Part shown: positions 20,304-29,073 of the stretch, piece after piece
How the letters are laid out: every line of letters starts with the position of its first letter
Numbering within the stretch: position 1 is the stretch's first letter
DNA from: Tolypothrix sp. PCC 7712
GTDB taxonomy: Bacteria > Cyanobacteriota > Cyanobacteriia > Cyanobacteriales > Nostocaceae
Direction of reading: 5' to 3'
Assembly (NCBI RefSeq): GCF_025860405.1
Contig: NZ_CP063785.1
Span: forward strand, 2,852,001 to 2,916,000
DNA: 64,000 nucleotides
Position numbers and translations under genes: made by a program
Notes under the pieces: generated by a model
Databases searched by the model: none
The model's input: the letters and a program-made list of their open reading frames with translations, nothing else
What the model was told of the DNA's origin: nothing

Positions 20304-22244
20304 TTAAATTTGCAGTAAACCCTCTGGATTCACAGATAAAAGCGATCGCCTCTGTAACCCCTCACGGGATAAAATCTCATTGGCTGCTAATAAACCGCTA
20401 CTCACAGCCCGTTCCATCAATCCACAAGGGAAAGGCATTTTTACCCAATCACCAGCAAAAATCAAATTAGCAACATTGGTACTAGTTTCAGGACGTTCTG
20501 CGTAACTATTGGGTGGATATCCAGAAAAGTTATGCTGATTGACTAATTCTCGATGCAGAATTTTTGCTTGCTTTAATTCCGGGACAATTTCGTATAGTTC
20601 CTGCTCAAAAGTGGTTAACAATGCTTCTTGAGTAGGAAATTCCTTTTCTTTATAGCAGTAGGCGTGTAATTCCACTACACTACCACCTGTACGTTGTGCC
20701 CAGTCAATAAATTGTTCTTGAATGCGGTGATACAGAGTAATGCTATCAGTTAGCTGGTAGCCAGATAGAGAAGTAAAATTGCTTTGTTCCCATTCAAAAT
20801 CGCGATTAAACCAAAAACGACACACTGCAAATGGATCGGCGATGCTTAAATTTGCAACTTGCGATCGCACGTTTTTATCGACATCCCCATTTATCCGTTT
20901 AAATAGTTGCTGTACTCCCGGTACATCAGTAGCAAAGACATAATAATCGGCTGTAATTGTCTCTGGTGAAGATAATTCTTGATTGGCTGCTATCAGTTGT
21001 AATTCTGTATCTCGCTTTTGGGCTATTTTAAACTTAGCTAAATTTCTTTGTGCTGGCCCTTTTAAAACTTGACCATCAGCCGCAAACACCGCACCATGAC
21101 AAGGACAATGGAATTTACCATCCTCAGCTTTTTTGACAGTACAACCTTGATGGGTACAGGTAAGTGAAATCGCTTCTTTACTCCCAACTTTTGCAGCAAA
21201 TACTTCATCAGCCGCACCAAAATATTCTATGTTTTCATCAGTTACAGATGAGTTCTTCTTTATCCAAAAAGGAACGCTATTGTTATTACCGCCAACAAAA
21301 TATTTGAGAGAGTCTACTCTACCTTCAACAGCAGCAATTTCACTGACGTTTGCGCCCGTGATAATTTTACCACCTGTATTTAAAATTGCCTTGGCGATAG
21401 GTTGAACTAAACTAGTTCCCATATCGTCTTTAGTACCATTAAAAGCTAACCCTTCTGGATTACCAAAAAAATAAAAATGGAAGAATTGCATCAATTCTCC
21501 CACACTCATCATGTCTGGTGCATTCAAACTCGATTTAGCAAAAGGTAGAAAATATAAATCGTATAAACCTTGGGGGAATTCCGATTCTACCCATTCCGCC
21601 ACAGATATATTATCGAAGCGTTGATAATTCTTTTCGCGCTCAAAACCTGTAATGGCTTGAAAAACTTGCAAGTGTTTAAAATTAACTAAATTAATCCCCC
21701 ATTGCAAGCGATTAGGAGAAGCGATCGCTAAATCTATAATATTCCAAGGAAAGGCTGAACGACTGGGGCGAAATACCTCTGGTTGATATTTGCGATCGCG
21801 GTAAACTACTGCATAAAAGTTTAATGATTGAAAATTATCTTTAATCCCTAATTCTGTAACTAAACCTTTCAAGTTATAGTATTGGGGAAAAAAGCCATGA
21901 AAACCATGCTCCATCATAAATTTTTCACCAACGGCTTCAATTTGCCAACTAGCAATTTTGCCGCCAAGTTGAGGGGACTTTTCTAAAAGTGTCACAACAA
22001 ATCCCCTTTGACTCAATTCGTATGCACAGGCTAAACCTGCTAATCCACCCCCAATTACTACTACACTTTTTGGTTGATTTAGTATTCTTGGTAACTTCAG
22101 AGTATCTCTTTGAAAAACAGTTGGTTGTGGCTTACTGAAACGAGAGTATCCAGTTACTCCAGCGATACCACCAATACCGAACCACTTGAGCAGTGTGCGG
22201 CGGGAAATAGGCGATGATTCTGGCAAATTCGATAATTGGCTCAT
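20304..22244 (-). CDS. FAD-dependent amine-oxidase/carotenoid-desaturase-like protein with internal Rieske domain
   Basis: 646 residues. Order: a twin-arginine-like leader (SRRTLLKWFGIGG, 14-26), the FAD dinucleotide motif VVVIGGGLAGLACAYELSQRG (about 62-82), a Rieske [2Fe-2S] insert (TCTHQGCTVKK ... HCPCHGAVF, about 355-385), and the C-terminal FAD signature LIFAGDWVKMPFPCGLMERAVSSG. The layout resembles carotenoid desaturase/cyclase-modifying enzymes such as CrtU/CruE-type aromatic-carotenoid desaturases, but the substrate cannot be read. The upstream 22245-22731 carries no supported gene and should hold its promoter and that of the divergent TetR gene. Confidence 0.8.
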   Translation of the reverse strand: MSQLSNLPESSPISRRTLLKWFGIGGIAGVTGYSRFSKPQPTVFQRDTLKLPRILNQPKSVVVIGGGLAGLACAYELSQRGFVVTLLEKSPQLGGKIASWQIEAVGEKFMMEHGFHGFFPQYYNLKGLVTELGIKDNFQSLNFYAVVYRDRKYQPEVFRPSRSAFPWNIIDLAIASPNRLQWGINLVNFKHLQVFQAITGFEREKNYQRFDNISVAEWVESEFPQGLYDLYFLPFAKSSLNAPDMMSVGELMQFFHFYFFGNPEGLAFNGTKDDMGTSLVQPIAKAILNTGGKIITGANVSEIAAVEGRVDSLKYFVGGNNNSVPFWIKKNSSVTDENIEYFGAADEVFAAKVGSKEAISLTCTHQGCTVKKAEDGKFHCPCHGAVFAADGQVLKGPAQRNLAKFKIAQKRDTELQLIAANQELSSPETITADYYVFATDVPGVQQLFKRINGDVDKNVRSQVANLSIADPFAVCRFWFNRDFEWEQSNFTSLSGYQLTDSITLYHRIQEQFIDWAQRTGGSVVELHAYCYKEKEFPTQEALLTTFEQELYEIVPELKQAKILHRELVNQHNFSGYPPNSYAERPETSTNVANLIFAGDWVKMPFPCGLMERAVSSGLLAANEILSREGLQRRSLLSVNPEGLLQI

Positions 22245-22731
22245 TTGGTTACAGAATTAACTCTTGATGATAAATTACTGGCATGAAATCATGGCTATCA
22301 GCTAGCCTTTTTTATGGAGTATTTTTCCCATTTCAGTGTTAATCCTCAGCAGCTTAATTTCGTGAGGAAAAGACAAACTATAGCAATCCTATTTCGGTTG
22401 TAAAAATATTCGTTTTGGGTGTTGACTTGCAAAAACCTTGATGCAAAAGCTGAATCTTGCATTCAGGATAGCTATATATGGCTTAATGTTGTTTTTGTCA
22501 ATAATTTCCCCTCACGTTTGCTAGGTTCAGGCTATTTTTACCACAGACGATCAATCGGGAGATTTGGATGCAAAAAAAAGCAAATTATTTCACAGAATAA
22601 ATGCCAAAATCATATTTAATGCATTGATGCTTGAGAAAACTCTTGACTTCAGCCTTCATACTTCACACTTCATCCTTTAGATGACAGTGTAATATAATAT
22701 TTAAAAGTTGACTACTAAACGTTAGGTAGGT

Positions 22732-23340
22732 TTGGGAGTGCCAGACGATCGCAACTCTCCAAAACAAGTCTCATCCAGTGGAAGAGAACGCATTCTTGAT
22801 GAAGCAGAACACCTATTTCACACCCGAGGCTACAATACAGTCACAATGAGGGATATTGCTCAGGCAGTCGGTATCCGTCAGGCTTCTTTGTACTATCATT
22901 TTCCCAGCAAAGAGCAACTTTTTGTAGCCGTCACCGAGCGAATGTTTGAACGCCATCGCTTGGGTTTACAGCAAGCCATCAGTGGAAACGAAGATAATTT
23001 GCGATCGCAATTATCTGCAGTAGGTGCGTGGTTTATCTCTCAGCCTCCCATCCATTTTTTGAGCATGGTACACACAGATATGCCTTTGTTAGATGAAGAA
23101 AATACTGCCAGGTTATCTGCTTGCTCATCTGAATGCATTTTTGACCCGATTTGTCAAATATTTGTTCAAGCACAACAACGAGGTGAAATTCGCAATGTAC
23201 GTCCCCAATTACTAGCAGGATTCTTTCTGTCTGTAATCGAAAGTCTGCCTTTTGCTACTACATTTGCTAATGCTGCACCAAAGGATTTTATTGTTAATCA
23301 AATGATTGCTGTTTTGTTAGATGGATTAATCACAGATTAA
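22732..23340 (+). CDS. TetR/AcrR-family transcriptional regulator
   Basis: 202 residues from a TTG (22732) or GTG (22738); no ATG is available. The N-terminal HTH is clear: ERILDEAEHLFHTRGYNTVTMRDIAQAVGIRQASLYYHFPSKEQLF. The C-terminal half is a divergent ligand/dimer domain. It points away from the Rieske enzyme gene with about 490 bp between them, so it may control that gene or itself. The ligand is unknown. Confidence 0.88.
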   Translation: MGVPDDRNSPKQVSSSGRERILDEAEHLFHTRGYNTVTMRDIAQAVGIRQASLYYHFPSKEQLFVAVTERMFERHRLGLQQAISGNEDNLRSQLSAVGAWFISQPPIHFLSMVHTDMPLLDEENTARLSACSSECIFDPICQIFVQAQQRGEIRNVRPQLLAGFFLSVIESLPFATTFANAAPKDFIVNQMIAVLLDGLITD

Positions 23341-23730
23341 AGGGAAGGGGGAAGGGGTAATGGGTAATGGGTAATGGGTAACTGGAAATTATCATAACTA
23401 AAAGTGTCGGAATTTTTATCAGCCTTTTCGCAGGGTAGAAGTCTAATAAACAATTTTAGATTTGGGATTTTTTGCCACTTTAATTATGTTCGCGCGACAT
23501 TAAATAATTCGTGAGAGCACAAAATTGTTGTGCGCCTACCTATTTTTCGCAATCTTTGTTAAAACTTTGATTTTTTATCCAAATTTTTATTTCTCTGCTC
23601 TTTCTCTACTGAAATTTCTGATTTTTATATACAGCATTTTGCAACTAAATAAGATACACAACTAGAAAATTACAGTACAGATAATTGTAAGGGCAAGGCA
23701 CTGCCTTGCCCCTACCCATATACAAATACA
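23341..23730. other. intergenic, repeats only
   Basis: GGTAATG-type heptamers follow the TetR gene, then AT-rich sequence without a gene. GGGCAAGGCACTGCCTTGCCCC near 23692-23713 is a small palindrome. No RNA gene or promoter can be assigned. Confidence 0.4.
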
Positions 23731-24036
23731 GTTCAGTTAAGAAAATTAATTGCTAACAAAACCAAAAAACTAGTACAAGTCGGCGTAAATAGCGCAAAGT
23801 TGGCGGTGTCGGTTTCCGTCCCGCCAAACTTTGTAAGAGAAACAGACCATCTGTAATTGCGACAAGGCTTGTGCTATAGTCATTCTCCCTTTTTACTTTT
23901 GCCGTGTTGTACTAGTTACTCAACCAAAAAAACAGAACAATAATTTTGGAGGGGGTTTGGGGGACGCAACCGTCACCCAATCGGGGGTTTGGGGGAGAAT
24001 CTCCCAATTGATTTGGCTTTTTTAATCAGTGACAAA
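23731..24036 (-). repeat. 160-bp repeat, copy 2 (inverted, split by a MITE)
   Basis: Reverse complement of 20042-20203, from GTTCAGTTAAGAAAATTAATT to AGTGACAAA. It is interrupted at ACTAGT by the 136-bp insertion 23775-23910, which the first copy lacks. That makes the first copy a natural empty site. Confidence 0.8.
23775..23910. mobile_element. 136-bp MITE with ACTAGT flanking duplication
   Basis: Terminal inverted repeats (ACAAGTCGGCGTAAATAG against ACAACACGGCAAAAGTAA) bound 136 bp that are absent from the paralogous repeat at 20042-20203. ACTAGT stands on both sides (23769-23774 and 23911-23916) where the empty copy has one, so it is the target duplication. It has no coding capacity and must have been moved by a transposase elsewhere. 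Its size is like that of known cyanobacterial MITEs, but the family is not identified. Confidence 0.75.
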
Positions 24037-24097
24037 TCAATCACTAATGAGCTTAACCCAAGGTATTGACCCTTTTTCTCCTTAACCGACAAGTATT

Positions 24098-24141
24098 TGA
24101 CATTAATTTGTCAACGCGGACAAATAATGTGGCAATCTACA
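24098..24141 (-). mobile_element. remnant of a second, older CAST end
   Basis: The 44 bp from TGACATTAATTTGTCAA to GGCAATCTACA match the last 44 bp of the CAST's CRISPR-side end (61735-61778) at most positions and in the same orientation, including a terminal ACA. It stops 2 bp before the left end of the present CAST. No genes of the older element remain to its left. Confidence 0.75.
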
Positions 24142-24143
24142 AA

Positions 24144-24369
24144 TGTCGATTGCCAAATTAAATGACCACTTGACAAATTAATGTCCTTAAAAATATTCAG
24201 CTTAAAACCCTTATTTAGTAAGGGTTTTACTATTTTAACCTCAAGATAGCCGACTAGAGACTTATTGCCAAAATAGCTGTCCTCTCTTGGAATTTTGACA
24301 CAATATTTGTCCTCTCTTGAAAAATACTCCCAACCAATATTTTTACCAAAATTGACAAAATAAATGTCC
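24144..24369 (+). repeat. CAST left (tnsB-side) end with five TnsB-type sites
   Basis: The terminal TGTCGA is followed by direct repeats of consensus TTG(A/C)CAAAATAAATGTCC at 24150-24167, 24170-24186, 24265-24282, 24295-24312 and 24352-24369. The first two are close together and the others spaced, as in Tn7-like ends. The last site lies about 50 bp before tnsB, so TnsB binding could also control its own gene. Confidence 0.88.
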
Positions 24370-24417
24370 TTCAAATAGTACAATACAACTACGTTTGTAT
24401 TGAACATATATGTAAAT

Positions 24418-26100
24418 ATGCTGGACGATCATCTAAATGGTGAGCAAGAGCCAGAAATTAATGAGATAGTGACTGAACTATCAGCAGATGATAGGCATTT
24501 GCTCGATCTGATTCAAAAATTGCTAGAACCATGCGATCGCATCACCTATGGAGAAAGACAAAGGGAAGTCGCAGCTAAACTAGGCAAGTCTGTGCGGACG
24601 GTAAGGCGACTGGTCAAAAAATGGGAAGAGGAAGGTTTAGCTGCACTTCAAACCACAACACGGGTTGACAAAGGCAAACATCGAATAGATTCTGATTGGC
24701 AACAGTTCATTATCAAGACATATAAGGAAGGCAATAAAGGTAGTAAGCGAATTACTCCCCAACAAGTTGCCATCAGAGTACAAGCAAGGGCTGCTGAATT
24801 GGGGCAACAGAAGTATCCCAGTTATAGGACTGTCTACAGAGTTCTACAGCCAATTATTGAGGAGCAAGAACAAAAAGCAGGTGTGAGAAGTCGAGGTTGG
24901 CATGGTTCTCGATTATCAGTTAAAACCCGCGATGGCAAAGACTTATCAGTAGAATACAGCAACCATGTTTGGCAGTGTGACCATACCCGTGTAGACCTAT
25001 TACTAGTAGATCAGCATGGTGAACTTTTGGGTCGTCCTTGGCTGACAACAGTTGTAGATACTTACTCCCGTTGCATCATAGGAATTAACTTAGGCTTTGA
25101 TGCTCCGAGTTCTCAGATAGTGGCATTAGCGTTGCGTCATGCAATATTGCCTAAGCATTATGGGTCAGAATATGGACTCCATGAAGAATGGGGAACCTAT
25201 GGTAAACCAGAACATTTTTATACTGATGGCGGTAAAGATTTTCGCTCAAACCATTTGCAACAGATAGGTGTGGAATTAGGATTTGTTTGTCATTTACGCG
25301 ATCGCCCCAGTGAAGGTGGCATTGTTGAGCGTCCCTTTGGAACTTTTAACACCGACTTATTTTCCACTTTGCCTGGATATACAGGATCAAATGTCCAAGA
25401 ACGTCCTGAGCAAGCTGAGAAAGAAGCTTGTCTGACTTTAAGGGAGTTAGAACGTTTGCTGGTGCGTTACATCGTGGATAAATACAATCAACGTCCTGAT
25501 GCGCGTCTAGGCGATCAAACACGCTATCAACGGTGGGAAGCAGGGTTAATTGCTTCTCCCAATCTAATTTCAGAAGAAGAATTACGTATCTGCCTGATGA
25601 AGCAAACTCGACGCTCCATTTATAGAGGTGGATATCTACAATTTGAAAATTTGACATATCGGGGAGAAAACTTGGCAGGTTATTCAGGTGAAACTGTTGT
25701 ACTGCGTTATGACCCTAGAGATATTACAACTGTGTTGGTGTACCGCCAGAAAGGTAATAAAGAAGAGTTTCTAGCAAGGGCATTTGCTCAGGATTTGGAG
25801 ACTGAGCAATTATCTCTGGATGAGGCTAAAGCTAGTAGTCGCAAGATTCGGCAAGCAGGAAAGATGATTAGCAATCACGCAATGTTGGCAGAAGTGCGCG
25901 ATCGCGAAACATTCATTACCCGAAAGAAAACCAAAAAAGAACGTCAAAAAGCAGAACAGGCTGTAGTTGAAAAGGCTAAAAAACCTGTGCCTGTTCAACC
26001 AGAGGAAGAAATTGAAGTGGCATCTGTTGACGGTGAGACAGAATACCAGATGCCAGAGGTATTTGATTACGAACAAATGCGTGAAGATTACGGGTGGTAA
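24418..26100 (+). CDS. tnsB: CAST transposase TnsB (DDE integrase)
   Basis: 560 residues from ATG 24418 (a TTG at 24400 would add six). N-terminal helix-turn-helix DNA-binding domains (REVAAKLGKSVRTVRRLVKKW, about 45-70) are followed by the DDE catalytic core: Asp in VWQCDHTRVD, Asp in FYTDGGKDF and Glu in GGIVERPFG. A beta-barrel and a charged C-terminal tail, the part that contacts TnsC in V-K systems, follow. TnsB binds the element ends and joins them to target DNA. The length matches V-K TnsB (about 580). It overlaps nothing and is 3 bp from tnsC. Confidence 0.95.
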   Translation: MLDDHLNGEQEPEINEIVTELSADDRHLLDLIQKLLEPCDRITYGERQREVAAKLGKSVRTVRRLVKKWEEEGLAALQTTTRVDKGKHRIDSDWQQFIIKTYKEGNKGSKRITPQQVAIRVQARAAELGQQKYPSYRTVYRVLQPIIEEQEQKAGVRSRGWHGSRLSVKTRDGKDLSVEYSNHVWQCDHTRVDLLLVDQHGELLGRPWLTTVVDTYSRCIIGINLGFDAPSSQIVALALRHAILPKHYGSEYGLHEEWGTYGKPEHFYTDGGKDFRSNHLQQIGVELGFVCHLRDRPSEGGIVERPFGTFNTDLFSTLPGYTGSNVQERPEQAEKEACLTLRELERLLVRYIVDKYNQRPDARLGDQTRYQRWEAGLIASPNLISEEELRICLMKQTRRSIYRGGYLQFENLTYRGENLAGYSGETVVLRYDPRDITTVLVYRQKGNKEEFLARAFAQDLETEQLSLDEAKASSRKIRQAGKMISNHAMLAEVRDRETFITRKKTKKERQKAEQAVVEKAKKPVPVQPEEEIEVASVDGETEYQMPEVFDYEQMREDYGW

Positions 26101-26103
26101 AAA

Positions 26104-26943
26104 ATGACTTTAAAACAAGCTCAAACAGTTGCACAACAATTAGGTGATATTCCAGTAAATGGTGAAAAATTACAAGTAGAAATTGATAGATTGAACCGGA
26201 AGACTTTTATCCTCTTGGAGCAAGTTAAAATTCTTAATGACTGGCTAGAAGGAAAGCGTCAAGCTCGTCAGTCTGGTCGTATTGTAGGAGAGTCCAGAAC
26301 TGGTAAAACAATGGGTTGTGATGCCTACAGACTTCGGCATAAACCCAAGCAAGAAGTAGGAAAACCACCATTAGTACCTATTGCTTTTCTCGAAGACATA
26401 CCCTCCGAGTGTAGTGCTAAGGATTTGTTCAATGAGATTCTTAAGCATTTAAAGTATCAAATGACTAAGGGAACTGTAGCTGAGATTAGAGAACGTACAT
26501 TTCGGGTTCTTAAGGGTTGCGGGGTTGAGATGCTAATCATTGATGAAGCTGACCGCTTGAAACCCAAAACTTTTGCTGAAGTGCGAGATATTTTTGACAA
26601 GTTGGAAATTGCGGTGATTTTGGTGGGTACGGACAGATTAGACGCTGTAATCAAGCGAGATGAGCAAGTTTATAACCGTTTTCGTGCATGTCATCGTTTT
26701 GGTAAGTTTTCTGGGGAAGATTTTAAGCGAACTGTGGAGATTTGGGAAAAACAAGTTTTAAAACTGCCAGTTGCTTCTAATCTTTCCAACAAGACGATGC
26801 TCAAAACTTTAGGTGAGGCAACAGGGGGTTATATTGGTTTGCTGGATATGATTTTGAGAGAATCAGCAATTCGGGCTTTAAAGAAAGGATTACCAAAGAT
26901 TGACTTAGAAACCCTAAAGGAAGTAGCAGCAGAGTACAAATAA
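26104..26943 (+). CDS. tnsC: CAST AAA+ ATPase TnsC
   Basis: 279 residues. Walker A GESRTGKT (about 63-70) and Walker B EMLIIDEAD (about 142-150) are intact, followed by the sensor region ILVGTDRLDAVIKRD. In V-K CASTs TnsC forms ATP-dependent filaments on DNA that link TniQ/Cas12k to TnsB. The size is exactly that of the V-K family (about 276). Its stop overlaps the tniQ start (TAATG), so the two are translationally coupled. Confidence 0.95.
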   Translation: MTLKQAQTVAQQLGDIPVNGEKLQVEIDRLNRKTFILLEQVKILNDWLEGKRQARQSGRIVGESRTGKTMGCDAYRLRHKPKQEVGKPPLVPIAFLEDIPSECSAKDLFNEILKHLKYQMTKGTVAEIRERTFRVLKGCGVEMLIIDEADRLKPKTFAEVRDIFDKLEIAVILVGTDRLDAVIKRDEQVYNRFRACHRFGKFSGEDFKRTVEIWEKQVLKLPVASNLSNKTMLKTLGEATGGYIGLLDMILRESAIRALKKGLPKIDLETLKEVAAEYK

Positions 26944-27458
26944 TGGAAGTTCCAGAGATTCAACCTTGGCTGTTTCAAATAGAACCTTTAGAGGGAGAAA
27001 GTTTGAGTCACTTTTTAGGGCGTTTTCGACGAGCAAATGATTTAACGCCTACTGGGTTAGGTAAAGCAGCAGGACTTGGCGGTGCGATCGCACGTTGGGA
27101 AAAATTTCGGTTTAATCCGCCTCCTACCCCTCAGCAGTTGGCAGCATTAGCTGTTGTGGTAGCGGTTGATGTCGATAGGTTAAAGCAGATGTTGCCACCT
27201 CTTGGTGTGGGCATGAAAATGGAGCCGATTCGGTTATGTGCAGCTTGTTATGTTGAGTCGCCTTGTCACAAGATTGATTGGCAGTTGAAGGTGACACAAA
27301 GATGTGCGAGCCACAATTTAACTTTGTTATCAGAATGTCCAAACTGTGGGGCAAGGTTTAAACATCCGGCGTTATGGGTATATCCCTGGTGTCATAGGTG
27401 TTTTTTTAGGTTTACCGATATGGTGAAATACCAGAAATTTGTATACTCTTCGTTATAG
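26943..27458 (+). CDS. tniQ: CAST targeting adaptor TniQ, copy 1
   Basis: 171 residues. N-terminal TniQ motif ESLSHFLGRFRRAN, an HTH-like segment (LGKAAGLGGAIARWEKFRFNP) and two zinc-binding Cys clusters (LCAACYVESP; ECPNCGARFKHP with YPWCHRCFF). Short TniQ proteins of this size cap the TnsC filament at the Cas12k R-loop. It is about 68% similar by eye to the second copy at 31155. The C-terminus (VKYQKFVYSSL) is slightly longer than copy 2. Confidence 0.93.
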   Translation: MEVPEIQPWLFQIEPLEGESLSHFLGRFRRANDLTPTGLGKAAGLGGAIARWEKFRFNPPPTPQQLAALAVVVAVDVDRLKQMLPPLGVGMKMEPIRLCAACYVESPCHKIDWQLKVTQRCASHNLTLLSECPNCGARFKHPALWVYPWCHRCFFRFTDMVKYQKFVYSSL

Positions 27459-27506
27459 AGCAATTTGATAAATATTAGATTTGTAATAATCAAAAATAAG
27501 ATAAAA

Positions 27507-28271
27507 ATGTCTGAAATTTCATCAAATAAAAAGAATAATCAATCAGATTTTGAGCGATTATTTATTAATTACATTTTTTCTAATAAAAAATTAAGGCAAA
27601 TATATGAATGCTTAGAGGTACAACAGCAATCAGGTCAAATTAATCTAACTATAGATGAACCGTTAACAGGAAAGTCTATAGCTTGTCAAATTGACAGTCA
27701 ATCAGATTTTAAGCTATTATTTATTAATTACATTTTTTCTAATAGACAATCAAGGCTATTATATGAATGGTTAGACGTACAACGGCAATCACGTCATAAT
27801 AATCTAATCATAGGTGAACCCTCAATAGGAAAGTCTATAGCTTGTCAAATTTACGCTTATAAGAATAAAATTCAGCACCTAATAGATACCTCACCTATTG
27901 TACCTATTGTCTATATTGATCCACCATTTTGTGCTAGTGCTAAAGACATCTTCCTAGCAATTATTGGGTTCTTAGATAGCGCAAGTACAGACTTGCATTT
28001 AGCAGCTTTACGAGAGAAAGCGCGTTGCCTATTGAAAGATTGTGGAGTAGAAATGTTAATTATTGATGATACTGTCCACTACAGTAATAAAGTTTTCACT
28101 GATATTATATCTATTTGTGAACCAATAAATATTGCCGTCATTCTGGTAGGTACACAATGCCTCTACTCTTATATATACGGTAATATGCATCTTAACCCTC
28201 GGTTTAACAATATTTATCGTTTCGGACACTCGGGAGTAGATGCAACAGAGCCACTTATAACCTTCTACTAG
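27507..28271 (+). CDS. TnsC-like AAA protein with duplicated Walker-A segment
   Basis: About 254 residues from ATG 27507 (a longer frame starts at 27465). A block of about 52 residues (SDF..LFINYIFSN ... GKSIACQI) occurs twice. The first carries DEPLTGKS, a damaged P-loop; the second GEPSIGKS, a good one. Walker B EMLIIDDTV and the ILVGTQCLY sensor segment follow, aligning with TnsC. The TnsC C-terminus is missing from this frame but decayed pieces of it continue to about 28460. It may be a diverging or dying second ATPase. It sits right after tniQ in the same direction. Confidence 0.7.
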   Translation: MSEISSNKKNNQSDFERLFINYIFSNKKLRQIYECLEVQQQSGQINLTIDEPLTGKSIACQIDSQSDFKLLFINYIFSNRQSRLLYEWLDVQRQSRHNNLIIGEPSIGKSIACQIYAYKNKIQHLIDTSPIVPIVYIDPPFCASAKDIFLAIIGFLDSASTDLHLAALREKARCLLKDCGVEMLIIDDTVHYSNKVFTDIISICEPINIAVILVGTQCLYSYIYGNMHLNPRFNNIYRFGHSGVDATEPLITFY

Positions 28272-28460
28272 GAAAAATATGTATAAAACTTAACAAAGCA
28301 TTAAATTTAGTAGGCGAACCAATGTTCGATATTGTGAACCAAACTTGTCAAAGGTATCATTGAAGGATAGAAACGTATTTTTAAAGCGCTAGCTATACAA
28401 GCTTGGAAAGATGGATTGAGGAATATTGAGGTAGCAATCTTAAAAAAATTGTACAGTGTC
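28272..28460 (+). pseudogene. frameshifted C-terminal remains of the TnsC-like gene
   Basis: Read in shifting frames, the DNA gives KALNLVGEPMFDIVNQTCQRYH and then AIQAWKDGLRNIEVAIL. These align with the TnsC stretch KTLGEATGGYIGLLDMIL-RESAIRALKKGLPKIDLETLK. Stops and frameshifts separate the parts, so the preceding ORF has lost its end by mutation. The rest, up to about 28900, has no gene except a hairpin at 28643-28686. Confidence 0.5.
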
Positions 28461-28642
28461 ACATGTGATAGCAGTTCAATAAACTATGTAGGAAGGTTGA
28501 AATTTTTGACATTTTGGATTGATACTTGGTATAAGCTATATTTTGTAAAATTTATATAAGTTAAGTAGCAAAGTATCACAAGTTTCCGTGATTGTAAGCC
28601 TGTATAATCCCTTAGTATTTTCCGCAATGTTTAGCCACCAAT

Positions 28643-28686
28643 AATCCCCCCTTACTTTACTGGAGAAAAAAGTAGCAAAGGGGGAT
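28643..28686. terminator. hairpin after transposition block A
   Basis: ATCCCCCCTT pairs with AAAGGGGGAT across a loop of about 20 nt. A homologous hairpin stands at 31712-31753 after tniQ copy 2, at the equivalent place in the duplicated block, so it belongs to the ancestral tniQ downstream region. It could terminate the tns transcript. Confidence 0.6.
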
Positions 28687-29073
28687 ATTGTATGTTCCAA
28701 CGAACAAGAGAATTGATATTTAGTTAGGGCTAATCCAGGATCGTGGCAGTAGATATTCCTCAGTGAGCGCAAGTAAGTAATCAGAGCATCCTGAATGCGA
28801 TCGCTTATAGTTTCTATGATGAAACGATATTGGATGAGAAAAGAACATTGGATTAAAATGCGTTAGCAAAGCTCCTCTGAAAGAGGCTCGCTAAAAATTA
28901 AATTGACCCCGAAAATGACTAAATTATGGGGTAATTTACTCTAGTTGCTCGACTGCCGGATTGAAAATGATTGTGAGGCGTTGCATTTGGTATCAGTCGG
29001 TGTAGAGCTTGGGAATGAGCTTCCGCATCACTCCGGCGGCGAAAACGAGCAACTATCTGGTGTTGCATATTAG

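Noticed and set aside
24400..24417. TTG start adding six residues to TnsB
   Set aside because: An ATG at 24418 is available; there is no sign that the six codons are conserved.
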